Part shown: positions 7,943 to 15,870 of the stretch, one piece after another
How the letters are laid out: each line of letters begins with the position of its first letter
Numbering within the stretch: the first letter of the stretch is position 1
Origin: Nonomuraea antri
GTDB taxonomy: Bacteria; Actinomycetota; Actinomycetes; Streptosporangiales; Streptosporangiaceae
Direction of reading: 5' to 3'
Assembly (NCBI RefSeq): GCF_013283785.1
Contig: NZ_JABCPZ010000046.1
Coordinates: 1-55,420, forward strand
Length of the DNA stretch: 55,420 nt
Position numbers and translations under genes: made by a program
Notes under the pieces: model-generated
Told to the model about the DNA's origin: nothing
The model's input: the letters and a program-made list of their open reading frames with translations, nothing else
Database searches by the model: none

Positions 7943-8763
7943 GACTCTTCCTCCAGCAGGCTCAGATAGACGTCTTCGAGGGTGGGACGGGTCACCCGCA
8001 GCTCGGGGATCTCGCCGTCGTAGTGGCGCATGAGCCCGGCCACCGTCTTGGTCGGCGTGCTCGTGTGCTCCTCGCCATCGGCCCAGCTCACCGTGGCCTT
8101 GCTGGTGGCCCGGCCGCCGAGCGTGCGCGGGTCGCCCTCGGCCACGATGCGGCCGCCGTTGATCACCGCCACCCGGTCGGCCAGGGCTTCGGCCTCGTCG
8201 AGATAGTGGGTGGTCAGCAGGACCGTGGTGTCGTCGAGACCCTTGATCAGCTCCCAGAACCTCCTGCGTGCCTCGGGGTCGAACCCCGTGGTCGGCTCGT
8301 CGAGAAAGAGCAGCTCAGGACGGCCGATGAGACCGAGGGCGACGTCGAGCCTGCGCCGTTGCCCGCCGGAGAGCTTGCGCACGCGCGCGCCCGCCTTGTC
8401 GCCGAGCCCGACGCGCTCGATGATCTCGTCGGGATCGGCCGGGGCGGGGTAGTAGCCCGCGAAGTGCATCAAGGTCTCGCGGACGGTCACCTCGGCCACG
8501 TCGTTGGCCGTCTGCGGGACGATGCCCAGCCGGGACCGCCAGCGCCTGCTCGGTGCCCGGGGATCGGAGCCGAGCACGCTGACCTCGCCCGCGTCTCTGT
8601 CACGATGGCCTTCGAGGATCTCCACCGTGGTGGACTTGCCCGCGCCGTTGGGGCCGAGGAGTGCGAAGGTCTCGCCCTTGGCGATCTCCAGGTCCAGGCC
8701 GCGTACGGCGTGGACGTCCGCATATCGCTTGGCCAGCCCGCGTACTTTCACCGCCGAATCCAT
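7939..8763 (-). CDS. ABC exporter ATP-binding protein (DrrA-like)
   Basis: A 274-residue ATPase with Walker A LLGPNGAGKSTT, Q-loop IVPQTAND, signature LSGGQRRRLDVALGL, Walker B ELLFLDEPTTGFDP and H-loop LTTHYLDEA. The C-terminal extension after residue 210 is typical of drug-exporter ATPases. ATG at 8763 gives an N-terminus MDSAVKVRGLAKRY that fits the family; an upstream start at 8799 would add 12 unlikely residues. It is the first gene of the unit ending in the two-component system. Confidence 0.93.
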   Translation of the reverse strand: MDSAVKVRGLAKRYADVHAVRGLDLEIAKGETFALLGPNGAGKSTTVEILEGHRDRDAGEVSVLGSDPRAPSRRWRSRLGIVPQTANDVAEVTVRETLMHFAGYYPAPADPDEIIERVGLGDKAGARVRKLSGGQRRRLDVALGLIGRPELLFLDEPTTGFDPEARRRFWELIKGLDDTTVLLTTHYLDEAEALADRVAVINGGRIVAEGDPRTLGGRATSKATVSWADGEEHTSTPTKTVAGLMRHYDGEIPELRVTRPTLEDVYLSLLEEES

Positions 8764-8908
8764 GCATCCAGGTTGCCGAGAACAGCGGGGCGACGGCACC
8801 TACGACCGGTGGACCCGGTGTCCTCCGTTCGATGGACAACGACGACGATGGTGCGGGCTGGTCGCCGCGACGGGGGCATTTGTCATAGGTGGGGCGTAGC
8901 GTGCCCCC

Positions 8909-9430
8909 ATGAGGAACGCGCATACACCGCTCGACGGCGAACAGTGGCAGCCCGGGGACCTGGTCGTGGACGCCGACGGCGGTCTGTTCACGCGTGCCGG
9001 CCTGGCGGATCAGGACAAAGGCTTGCCGTGGGGATATCCGCGGGACCTGGCCCGGCTTCCCGGTGGTGGCGCGCACGTGCCCGAAGGTGAGCTGGCGGAG
9101 GAGGCGCCGGCCAGGCCGCTCACGTTGTTGCTCCGCGACGGTCATCCGGTCCTGCCCGCCGCGCCGGCGAACGCGTCCGCCGTCCTCGGCACTCAGGCGC
9201 GGCAGACCGCGGCCGGGGTGGGGGTCGGCGGGTTGTACCTGGCCGCCACCGCCTTCGACCCCGACGGCGCGGGCGATCCGCGAGCGGCGAAGCTGCGTGC
9301 CGACCTGCTCGACACGGTCGTGGTGGTGGAGAGTACGGAAGCGCTGGGTGCGATGTTCGGCGGTGCGGCCGACGGGCTCTTGGTCGAGTTGGCGGAGTGG
9401 CATCGGCGGAGTGTGGAGGAAAGCGCCTGA
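8909..9430 (+). CDS. Unknown protein
   Basis: A 173-residue protein that I do not recognise. It is acidic, has no clear signal peptide or membrane helix, and contains a PGDLVVDADGGLFTRAGLADQ segment near the N-terminus and a LADLLDTVVVVESTEALGAMF-type helix towards the end. The ATG at 8909 has no Shine-Dalgarno sequence; the TAGGTGGGG upstream could act as a -10 for a leaderless message. Codon third positions are strongly G/C as in neighbours, which supports coding. It is divergent from the ABC exporter unit. Confidence 0.6.
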   Translation: MRNAHTPLDGEQWQPGDLVVDADGGLFTRAGLADQDKGLPWGYPRDLARLPGGGAHVPEGELAEEAPARPLTLLLRDGHPVLPAAPANASAVLGTQARQTAAGVGVGGLYLAATAFDPDGAGDPRAAKLRADLLDTVVVVESTEALGAMFGGAADGLLVELAEWHRRSVEESA

Positions 9431-9650
9431 GGCATCACCGCGAGAACGCCGAAACGTCGGAACACCGGAACGCCGCATCGGCTGGCGTCGGTCGGCATCG
9501 CAGGCCAGCCGTCGCCTGGGTGCTGGACGGCCGTCGCCGGAGCGCTGGACGACCGGTCGTTGCCGAGTGCTGGACTGATCGTGATCGGAGGGGTGGGCTG
9601 GTCTTCGCAGGAGAAGCGGGCCGGTTGCTACAGGAGAAGCGGGCCGACCG
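9431..9650. repeat. Intergenic spacer with short direct repeats
   Basis: The spacer between two convergent genes. It contains the 16-mer CAGGAGAAGCGGGCCG twice (9608-9623 and 9631-9646, 23-bp period) and several copies of GTGCTGGAC. No gene is seen. Confidence 0.5.
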
Positions 9651-10703
9651 TCAGCTGGTGGCGGATCGGTGGTCGCCGTAGAGGCGCTCCGTCTGGTTGT
9701 CGAGCAGGCCGTCGAGGCGCTTGCGGAGCAGCGCGGCCCAGGAGGCGGGAATCGCCTCGGGGTGGGCGAGCAGGTGCCGGGCGGCGTCCAGGTCGGTGCG
9801 GTCGACGTTGAGCACGCGGTGCGTCTCGGCCGCGGTGATGCCATGACGGGGACGGAAGATCAGGTCGATGCGGTCACCGGCGGCCACCTGGCCGGGACGT
9901 AGCACGCGGAAGTAGAACCCGGTCCTGCCGCTGCGCTGGGTCAGGACGGCCATGTCCGCGATGTCGTGGTGGGCGGCCAGCTTGTAGCAGGGACGGCGTG
10001 GCTGGCTCACTTGCAGGACGGCGGTGCCGACGGCGTAGACCGAGCCGAGCACGGCGTCGCTCTCCAGGATTCCGGAGATGGTGAGGTTCTCGCCGAACGC
10101 GGGGATGGCGAGGTTTCCGGCGGATGTGGGGACGGCGGGGTTTCCGGCGGATGTGGGTTCGGTGAGGTTTTCGCCGGTGGTGGGCTCGGTGGGGTGCTTC
10201 TCGGAAACCGGTGCGATGGGGCTGCCTTTGGGAAGCGGCGACGATGTGCGGTCATTCTCGGGGGGCGAGGTGGTGGGGGTCTCGACTGATGCCAGCTCGA
10301 GAGGGTTCTTGCCGAAGTGCGGTGTGGCGGGGTACCCGCCGAAGAACGGTGCGGTGGGGTACCCGCCGGGAAATGGTGTGGCGGGGTTCTCGCCGGAGGC
10401 CGGCGCGGTGGAGGTCTCGTCGGAGATCGAGGTTGTGGGGGTTTCGCCGGGTATCGGGGTGGTGAGTGTGCCGAGTTGTTCGGCCCAGGCTGTGTAGTGC
10501 TCGATCGGGTAGGCGAGGAGGGCCTTGTCCGGTCCGCCGTGGTGTTTCGTGTCGCCCTGCTCGTCGCCTGCCAGGCCGAGCGTGGTCACCTCGACCGGTC
10601 CGCGTACCGGCGTCTTCCTGATGCCGGACACCACCGTGCGGCCGCGCCAGGACAGGGGGCGTACGACGCCTGCGGACCCGACCACCACTCGTTGGTCGGT
10701 CAT
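9651..10703 (-). CDS. MOSC domain protein with internal repeat expansion
   Basis: A 350-residue YiiM-like MOSC (molybdenum cofactor sulfurase C-terminal) protein. The family core is intact but split: GDEQGDTKHHGGPDKALLAYP at 46-66, then FGENLTISG at 203-211, followed by VLQVSQPRRPCYKL with candidate catalytic C239. In relatives only about ten residues separate the first and second blocks. Here residues 83-200 are a proline/threonine-rich insert of roughly thirteen 9-residue units resembling the native PAFGENLTI motif. MOSC proteins bind molybdenum cofactor or N-hydroxylated compounds. It is the last gene of a minus-strand series behind the AhpD-like gene and a MarR pseudogene, with a palindromic site 83 bp upstream of its start. 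Confidence 0.85.
   Translation of the reverse strand: MTDQRVVVGSAGVVRPLSWRGRTVVSGIRKTPVRGPVEVTTLGLAGDEQGDTKHHGGPDKALLAYPIEHYTAWAEQLGTLTTPIPGETPTTSISDETSTAPASGENPATPFPGGYPTAPFFGGYPATPHFGKNPLELASVETPTTSPPENDRTSSPLPKGSPIAPVSEKHPTEPTTGENLTEPTSAGNPAVPTSAGNLAIPAFGENLTISGILESDAVLGSVYAVGTAVLQVSQPRRPCYKLAAHHDIADMAVLTQRSGRTGFYFRVLRPGQVAAGDRIDLIFRPRHGITAAETHRVLNVDRTDLDAARHLLAHPEAIPASWAALLRKRLDGLLDNQTERLYGDHRSATS
10104..10457. repeat. 27-bp (9-codon) degenerate tandem repeats inside the MOSC gene
   Basis: The array encodes units such as PASGENPAT, PFPGGYPTA, PFFGGYPAT, PTTGENLTE, PTSAGNPAV and PTSAGNLAI, ending next to the native family motif PAFGENLTI. One unit has ten residues, but the frame is kept throughout. 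Confidence 0.8.
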
Positions 10704-10785
10704 TAGATCACCACTTCTGCGGGCACATCGGCCTCCTTGATGTCGCGTGGCTCAATCGCCTCGGGTCAGGATGTCACATTATTGC

Positions 10786-10796
10786 TAGGAGTCCTA
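10786..10796. promoter_or_regulatory. Candidate operator TAGGAGTCCTA upstream of MOSC gene
   Basis: An 11-bp perfect inverted repeat around a central G (TAGGA-G-TCCTA), 83 bp upstream of the MOSC start and just past the stop of the MarR pseudogene. The identical 11-mer occurs upstream of the AhpD-like gene at 12521. Confidence 0.55.
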
Positions 10797-10797
10797 C

Positions 10798-11822
10798 CTA
10801 GTGATGGTGGAGCTGTGTGGTGGCTGGGTCTGGGTAGGTGCGGCGGTGTTCGGTGTCGTCGTGTGGTTCGTGGCTGGCCAGTGGGGCAGCGACGGCTGTA
10901 GGTGTACGTCCCGCTGTCCGAGTTCGTGTGACGGCCTCGCCATCGTCGGTCAGGGTGAGCGGACGGTGGTGGGCGTTGGGCCGGGTGAGTGGGTGGTCGG
11001 CTTCTTGGGTTCCAGTGTGGCGACGGCATGGGACGCCGTTGGCGGGGTGGTGTTGGACTCCGTGGTGAGGGTGCTTGCCTCCTGGTGGGCGGTCGGTTGT
11101 CGGGAGAGCGTGAGCACGGTCTGTTGCTGCGGTGGGGAACGGCCGCGATCGCGGGCGCTGCGCTGGGCGAGCGTGCGCAGGTCGTGCCTGAGCCGTTCGA
11201 GATCACGTTGGCCAGTCGTCGATCTAAGGCGGACGGTGGCGGGCGTTGGGCCGGGTGTGTGGGTGGCTGGCTTCTTGTGTTCCGGTGCGGCGATGCCTTG
11301 GCGTGGTGGCGTTGAACTTCGTGGTGAGGGTGCTTGCCTCCTGGTGGGCGGCCGGTTGTTGGGAGAGTGTGAGCACGGTCTGTTGCTGCGGTGGGGATCG
11401 GCCGCGGGCGCGGGCGTTGCGCTGGGCGAGCGTGTGGAGGCCGTGCCTGAGCCGTTCGATCACGTTGGCCAGTCGTCGATCTAGCCGGTCGGCGGCCGGT
11501 CCAGGTCGGTTGGTCGCCGATCCGGAAGGGCTGGTCGCTGATTCGGGTCGGCCGGGGTATCGGTGCTCGTTGCGAGCTTGGTCGCCGCAGGTTTGGTGGC
11601 TGCGGGTTTGGGTGGTCGCGGGTTGGTGGCTGAGGGTTTGCGCCCGTGGACCCGGTCGTCGCGGGCACGGTCGTCGCGGGCACGGTTGGGGTGGGCGCGG
11701 GCGTGGGTGTGGGTGCGGCCTGGTGAGCGGGTGAGGTCGGTGGTGTTTGGTGTGGGCTTGGGTGTGCTGGTCGCTGGTTGAGCCTGCCTCGTTGTCGGGG
11801 CTCTTCGTGCGTGTTCGGTCAT
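10798..11822 (-). pseudogene. MarR-family regulator, decayed by repeats and frameshifts
   Basis: The minus strand contains recognisable MarR pieces in shifting frames: a start MTEHARRAP at 11822 behind GAGGCGG; RLDRRLANVIERLRHGL; SPPQQQTVLTLSRQP; a wing/recognition segment PPTASHAVATLEPKK; and the C-terminal PLTLTDDGEAV leading to a TAG at 10798. The N-terminal part is replaced by about 100 low-complexity codons (KPAATKPAATK type) ending in a stop at 11481 while the MarR frame continues. The central part is duplicated in tandem (about 257-270 bp), with a 2-nt insertion in one copy. MarR proteins are dimeric repressors, so a functional protein here is unlikely. Confidence 0.65.
10959..11482. 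repeat. Tandem duplication of about 257-270 bp within the MarR pseudogene
   Basis: GATCACGTTGGCCAGTCGTC recurs at 11201 and 11458 (257 bp apart) and GCGGACGGTGG at 10959 and 11229 (270 bp apart). Two adjacent diverged copies therefore differ by small indels, including GAGATC versus GATC. Confidence 0.75.
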
Positions 11823-11909
11823 GCCGCCCGCCTCGAAGCGCAGCACGGACTCCTGATCGTTGTCCTGGCATGCACCGAGACGGACGGCGTACAAGCCGTC
11901 GCCGCCGGA

Positions 11910-12455
11910 TCAGCCCGCCTTGTGCAGGGCCACCTTCGGGAAGTCGACGGGCACCGACAGGGCGACGTTGACGTAGTTGGTGAAGAGGTTGAGCGCCACA
12001 TGCGCCACCAGTTCCACGATCTCCCCGTCGTCGAAGCCGGCCGTGCGCAGCGCCTCGACGTCGGCGTCCGTGACCTGGGCGCGAGCGTCCACCAGCTTGG
12101 CGGCGAAGCCGAGTGCGGCGGCGACGCGCGGGTCGTGCGAGTGGCCGGCCTGGGCCTGGCTCATGTCCGCCGCGGAGACGCCCGCCTTCCTGCCGAGCGC
12201 GGTGTGTGCGGCCAGGCAGTACTCGCAGGCGTTGCGGTCGGCGACGAGCACCGCGATCTGCTCGCCGAGCTGGGCGCCGAGGCGTCCGCCGCCCAGGGCG
12301 CCGAAGCCGGTCCACATCATCTTCAGCGCGGCCGGGGAGTTCGCGACGGTCTTGAACATGGCCGGCGTGCTGCCGAACGTGGCGGTGATGTCGTCGAGCA
12401 GCGGCTTGGACTCGCCGATGGCGTCCTGCGGGTCGATCAGTTTCACACGGGACAT
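11910..12455 (-). CDS. AhpD-like / carboxymuconolactone decarboxylase family alkylhydroperoxidase
   Basis: A 181-residue AhpD-fold protein. The conserved helix carries LGEQIAVLVADRNACEYCLAAH with the redox pair C77/C80 and H84, the arrangement used by peroxidatic CMD-family proteins. The C-terminal half (LFTNYVNVALSVPVDFP) is typical of the subgroup. The ATG at 12455 has AGGAG 8 nt upstream; a further ATG at 12473 is less likely. A cytosolic role in peroxide or quinone/thiol redox chemistry is expected. Its promoter region carries TAGGAGTCCTA, so it was probably repressed by the MarR protein whose broken gene follows. Confidence 0.88.
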   Translation of the reverse strand: MSRVKLIDPQDAIGESKPLLDDITATFGSTPAMFKTVANSPAALKMMWTGFGALGGGRLGAQLGEQIAVLVADRNACEYCLAAHTALGRKAGVSAADMSQAQAGHSHDPRVAAALGFAAKLVDARAQVTDADVEALRTAGFDDGEIVELVAHVALNLFTNYVNVALSVPVDFPKVALHKAG

Positions 12456-12520
12456 CGATGACGCTCCTGTCATTGGTGAAGGGGAGAGATGGATGCGCTG
12501 TCACTCGATCGATCGATCGT

Positions 12521-12531
12521 TAGGAGTCCTA
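12521..12531. promoter_or_regulatory. Candidate operator TAGGAGTCCTA upstream of AhpD-like gene
   Basis: The same 11-bp palindrome as at 10786, 65 bp upstream of the AhpD start, flanked by a CGAT microsatellite (12506-12519) and a further half-site TTAGGA at 12541. Confidence 0.55.
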
Positions 12532-12629
12532 TCAATGTTGTTAGGATGGCGTCAACCTGAAGCCGATCGGGGGGAGGGAGCCAACCTTTGTGACAGTCGG
12601 CGGCGTCGGTATGGGCGAGAGGAGTCGTC

Positions 12630-13160
12630 TTGGATCGCAACGACAGCTTCCGCGAGTTCGTCGCCGCGCATCAGCAGTCGCTGATGCGCACCGCGTACCT
12701 GCTCACGGGAGACGCCCATCTCGCCGAGGACCTGCTGCAGAGCGTGCTGCTCAAGGTGCTCGGACGCTGGCCCAGGCTGTCGCACGTCGACAACCCGCGG
12801 GCGTACGCGCGCCGCGCCCTGGTCAACCAGCACATCTCCTGGCGACGCCGGCTGACCTGGCACGAGTCGCCCGTCGCGGCGCGGCCGGAGCGGGAGCCGT
12901 CCTGTTCGAGTGAGGACGCCACGGTGGTCAGGCTCGCCGTGCGGCAGGCGCTCGCGCGGTTGCCGCCGCGTCAGCGGGCGGTCATCGTGCTGCGCTTCTA
13001 CGAGGACCTCACCGAACACGAGACCGCCAAGGCGATGAACTGCTCGATCGGCACGGTCAAGAGCCAGACCCATCACGCGCTGGCCCGGTTACGCATGCTC
13101 GCGCCGGAGCTGGCGCCCAGATTCGCCGAGATGGAAGACCCGAGGGAGGCTCGCCGATGA
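12630..13160 (+). CDS. SigE-family RNA polymerase sigma-70 factor
   Basis: A 176-residue ECF-like sigma factor of the actinobacterial SigE family. Region 2 (about residues 8-75) contains FREFVAAHQQSLMRTAYLLTG and AEDLLQSVLLKVLGRW. Region 4 (about 103-160) contains ALARLPPRQRAVIVLRFYEDL and the recognition helix NCSIGTVKSQTHHALARL. The start is a TTG at 12630 with GAGAGGAG five bases upstream. The ATGA overlap with the next gene suggests that gene encodes its membrane-bound partner. The promoter it recognises is not evident. Confidence 0.93.
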   Translation: MDRNDSFREFVAAHQQSLMRTAYLLTGDAHLAEDLLQSVLLKVLGRWPRLSHVDNPRAYARRALVNQHISWRRRLTWHESPVAARPEREPSCSSEDATVVRLAVRQALARLPPRQRAVIVLRFYEDLTEHETAKAMNCSIGTVKSQTHHALARLRMLAPELAPRFAEMEDPREARR

Positions 13161-14380
13161 CCTGGTTGCGTGACGTACTGGACGACCTGGCCGCGGACTC
13201 CCCCGAAGTGGACCTGGCCGAGCGGACGATCAGGCTGCGCGACCGGCGGCGGCGCACCGCCGTCTCGGTGCTAGCGGCGGCCACGGTCGTCGTCATCGCG
13301 CTGGCCGTGACGGCGGCCGTGCGGCTGCCGTCCGCCGAGCCCGCGCCGCCCGCGACCCCGGAAGAGGTCGCCGACCTGCCCGCGCGCGGGGTCGGGCCGC
13401 TGAGCCACGCCTACAAGACGTTCTGCCGCCCCGAGGACGGCAAGGTCCCGCCCGGCTGCGTGGACGGCGGCTGGCGGGTGGTCACCCGGAGCGGCAGGAC
13501 GTACCGGCTGGCCCAGGCGCTGCCCGCGCTCAACCGCTACCGATGGACGGGCCTGCGCGACAGCCCGCTGGCCATCAGCTCGGACGGCCGCAAGATCGCC
13601 TACTACAGCGCCGCGGCCGGCACCTTCGCGGTCCGCGATCTCGCCTCCGGCGCGGAGGTCACGGCACCGTCGAGGGTGCCGCACGCCTGGCTCGGCACCA
13701 TCGCCCACCTGCTGCTGTCGGACGACGGCCGCTTCCTCGCCTTCACCAAGAACCCGCCGCTGAAGGACCCGGCCATGCTCATCGACCTGCGCGAACGCAT
13801 GGTCAGACCGCTGCCGAACGGCTGGAACCCGATCGGGCTGTCCGCGGACGGCGCCACGATCACCCTGGCCCAGTACGCGCCGAAGACCCGGCTGCGCACC
13901 ATGACACACCTGTGGACGACGTCCACGGCCGGCAACGCCAGAACCGCCGACTTCGACCCGCCCTACCTGGTCGGCCCGCTGGGCCCCGACGGGAAGACCG
14001 TCGTCGCGCTGGAGAACGTCGAGATCCCCGGCACCCACTGTTTCAGGCAGGGCGACGACCTCGTCCGGCTGGACGCGGCCGCCGGCGAGGTGCTGCGCAG
14101 GGTCCCCATCAAGGGGGTGCCGATGAAGACCGACCGCGTGGTCCTGCGGGGCTGGCACAGCGAGACCGAGATCACCGCGCTGGCCACGCCGATCAGGTGC
14201 GACCCCGCCGCCTACGACGATCCGGGGCCGTCCAGGGAGGAGGACCGGTTCGACCCGCCCTTCGCGCCGGTGACCGCCTACGCCGTCGACGTCAGGACCG
14301 GCTCGGCCAGGAAGATCGGCTCCTACACCGCCCAGGGCCTGTTCGAGATCGTGGTCCCCGGTTTCCCCGGGACGGTCTGA
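13157..14380 (+). CDS. Single-pass membrane protein, probable anti-sigma / WD40-like sensor
   Basis: A 407-residue protein with an N-terminal cytoplasmic tail (1-33) rich in Arg, one transmembrane helix (about 34-56) and a large outer domain (from ~75). The outer domain has repeated SSDGRKIAYYS / LSDDGRFLAFT / LSADGATITLA / LGPDGKTVVAL segments, which look like a beta-propeller. It is coupled to the sigma gene by a 4-nt overlap, the standard place for a cognate regulator in SigE-family loci. The short N-terminal tail could hold the sigma, while the propeller could sense an envelope signal; both are inferred from layout and topology. No zinc-finger anti-sigma motif is visible. Confidence 0.75.
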   Translation: MTWLRDVLDDLAADSPEVDLAERTIRLRDRRRRTAVSVLAAATVVVIALAVTAAVRLPSAEPAPPATPEEVADLPARGVGPLSHAYKTFCRPEDGKVPPGCVDGGWRVVTRSGRTYRLAQALPALNRYRWTGLRDSPLAISSDGRKIAYYSAAAGTFAVRDLASGAEVTAPSRVPHAWLGTIAHLLLSDDGRFLAFTKNPPLKDPAMLIDLRERMVRPLPNGWNPIGLSADGATITLAQYAPKTRLRTMTHLWTTSTAGNARTADFDPPYLVGPLGPDGKTVVALENVEIPGTHCFRQGDDLVRLDAAAGEVLRRVPIKGVPMKTDRVVLRGWHSETEITALATPIRCDPAAYDDPGPSREEDRFDPPFAPVTAYAVDVRTGSARKIGSYTAQGLFEIVVPGFPGTV

Positions 14381-14407
14381 CGTGCCGGGAGCCGCCCGAG
14401 CAGTCGT

Positions 14408-14426
14408 TTCCCCGGTCGCCGGGGAA
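14408..14426 (+). terminator. Hairpin terminator after the sigma operon
   Basis: A perfect 8-bp stem TTCCCCGG / CCGGGGAA with a TCG loop, 28 nt after the stop of the propeller protein. There is no U-tract, as is common in high-GC Actinobacteria. Confidence 0.6.
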
Positions 14427-14459
14427 CGGCGGGGCGGGCGCCAGTCGATGACCTAAGTC

Positions 14460-14497
14460 GGATGACCGATTCCTCCTCCGTCCGCGATCCCTAGCTT
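14460..14497 (+). promoter_or_regulatory. Promoter/operator of the monooxygenase-MFS operon
   Basis: The 14-mer GGATGACCGATTCC (14460-14473) is followed after exactly 18 nt by TAGCTT (14492-14497), a plausible -10. The same 14-mer and 18-nt spacing occur at 19795-19832 before another gene, with TAGCGT in the -10 position. Confidence 0.6.
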
Positions 14498-14526
14498 GGA
14501 GATCACCCAGCGGAGGAGGAAATCCC

Positions 14527-15861
14527 ATGACATTCCACGTTCTGATCATCGGCGGCGGCATCGGCGGACTGACGCTCGCGCAGGGCCTGCGCAAGGCGGG
14601 CGTCAGCACCGCCGTCTACGAGCGCGACCACGCCAAGGACGACCGGCTGCAGGGGTACCGCATCCACATCTCGCCCAAGGGCTGCGCGGCGCTGCACGAA
14701 TGCCTGCCCGCCGAGCTCTACGAGAGGTTCGTGACCACGTCCGGCAAGCCCAACACCACGCTCGGCTTCTACGACCACAAGTTCACCGAGCTGCTGACGA
14801 TCGGCGAGGAGAACGCGCCCGAGCACTACATCGACAGCTTCAAGTCGGTCAGCCGCATCTCGCTGCGCGAGGTCCTGCTCGCCGGCCTGGACGACCTGGT
14901 CCACTACGGCAAGACCTGCACCGGCTACGAGCAACTGCCCGGCGGCCGGGTGCGCGCGCTCTTCGCCGACGGCACGCACGCCGACGGCGACCTGCTGGTG
15001 GCGGCCGACGGGGTCAACTCCAGGATCCGCGCCCAGCTGCTGCCGCACGCCGAGCGCATCGACACCGGCGCGCTGTCGATCTCGGCCAAGGTCCCGCTGG
15101 ACGACGAGACGCGCAGGCTGCTGCCTCGGCAACTGTTCGCCGGCTCGGGGTTCCTGTTCGGCCCGGGCGGCAAGACGGTCTTCCTGGCCGCCCACGAGTT
15201 CCGCACCCGCCACACCGCTCACGAGCCGCGTACCCGCGACGCCGCGGACCAGTCACGTACCGGCGACGCCGCCTCAGGCGGGCCGGCGCAGGACGGCGGG
15301 CTGCTCATGGACAACACCGCCGACTACGTGATGTGGAACATCGTCACCACCTGGGACAAACTCGGCGACCGCGCGGAGCTGGAGCGCATGGACGCCGCCG
15401 AGCTGCAGCAGGTGGCCTTCGCCGCGACCGAGGGCTGGAGCAGGCACCTGCACGAGCTGATCGGCCGCAGCGACCTGGGCAGCGTCTCGGTCTTCCCGCT
15501 CAAGACCTCGACGCCGGTCAAGGGCTGGCGGACCACGAACATCACGCTGATCGGAGACGCCATCCACAACATGCCGCCGACCGCCGGCGTGGGCGCCAAC
15601 ACCGCCATCCTGGACGCCTGCCTGCTGCGCGACAACCTGGTCAAGCACGTCAAGGGCGAGCTGCCGCTGATCGACGCCGTCCACGCCTACGAGAGCGAGA
15701 TGGTCGAGTACGCCTTCAAGGCCGTGGCGACCGCCATGCGCAACCTGAAGATGGGCGTCAGCGCCAACCCGGTGCAGCGCGTCTTCACCAAGACGCTGTT
15801 CCGCTTCTTCAACGCGGTGCCGCCGATCAAGAAGCAGATGACCGCCGCGATGATGAAGTAG
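14527..15861 (+). CDS. FAD-dependent monooxygenase (PHBH-fold)
   Basis: A 444-residue flavoprotein hydroxylase. The dinucleotide-binding motif IIGGGIGGLTLAQGL is at residues 7-21, LVAADGVNSRIR is in the middle, and ITLIGDAIHNMPPTAGVGAN near residue 340 is the second FAD motif. Such enzymes hydroxylate aromatic or polyketide-like small molecules with NAD(P)H. Residues 225-255 form a hydrophilic stretch of short repeats (FRTRHTAHE, PRTRDAADQ, SRTGDAASG) that looks like an in-frame expansion between core strands. GGAGGAGG precedes the ATG. It is followed 9 nt later by an MFS exporter, suggesting modification plus efflux of a compound. Confidence 0.9.
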   Translation: MTFHVLIIGGGIGGLTLAQGLRKAGVSTAVYERDHAKDDRLQGYRIHISPKGCAALHECLPAELYERFVTTSGKPNTTLGFYDHKFTELLTIGEENAPEHYIDSFKSVSRISLREVLLAGLDDLVHYGKTCTGYEQLPGGRVRALFADGTHADGDLLVAADGVNSRIRAQLLPHAERIDTGALSISAKVPLDDETRRLLPRQLFAGSGFLFGPGGKTVFLAAHEFRTRHTAHEPRTRDAADQSRTGDAASGGPAQDGGLLMDNTADYVMWNIVTTWDKLGDRAELERMDAAELQQVAFAATEGWSRHLHELIGRSDLGSVSVFPLKTSTPVKGWRTTNITLIGDAIHNMPPTAGVGANTAILDACLLRDNLVKHVKGELPLIDAVHAYESEMVEYAFKAVATAMRNLKMGVSANPVQRVFTKTLFRFFNAVPPIKKQMTAAMMK

Positions 15862-15870
15862 GCGGCGGCG

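Noticed and set aside
10766..11683. A 305-codon Pro/Arg/His-rich open frame over the MarR remains
   Set aside because: It crosses the duplicated MarR pieces out of their proper frame and has no family resemblance.
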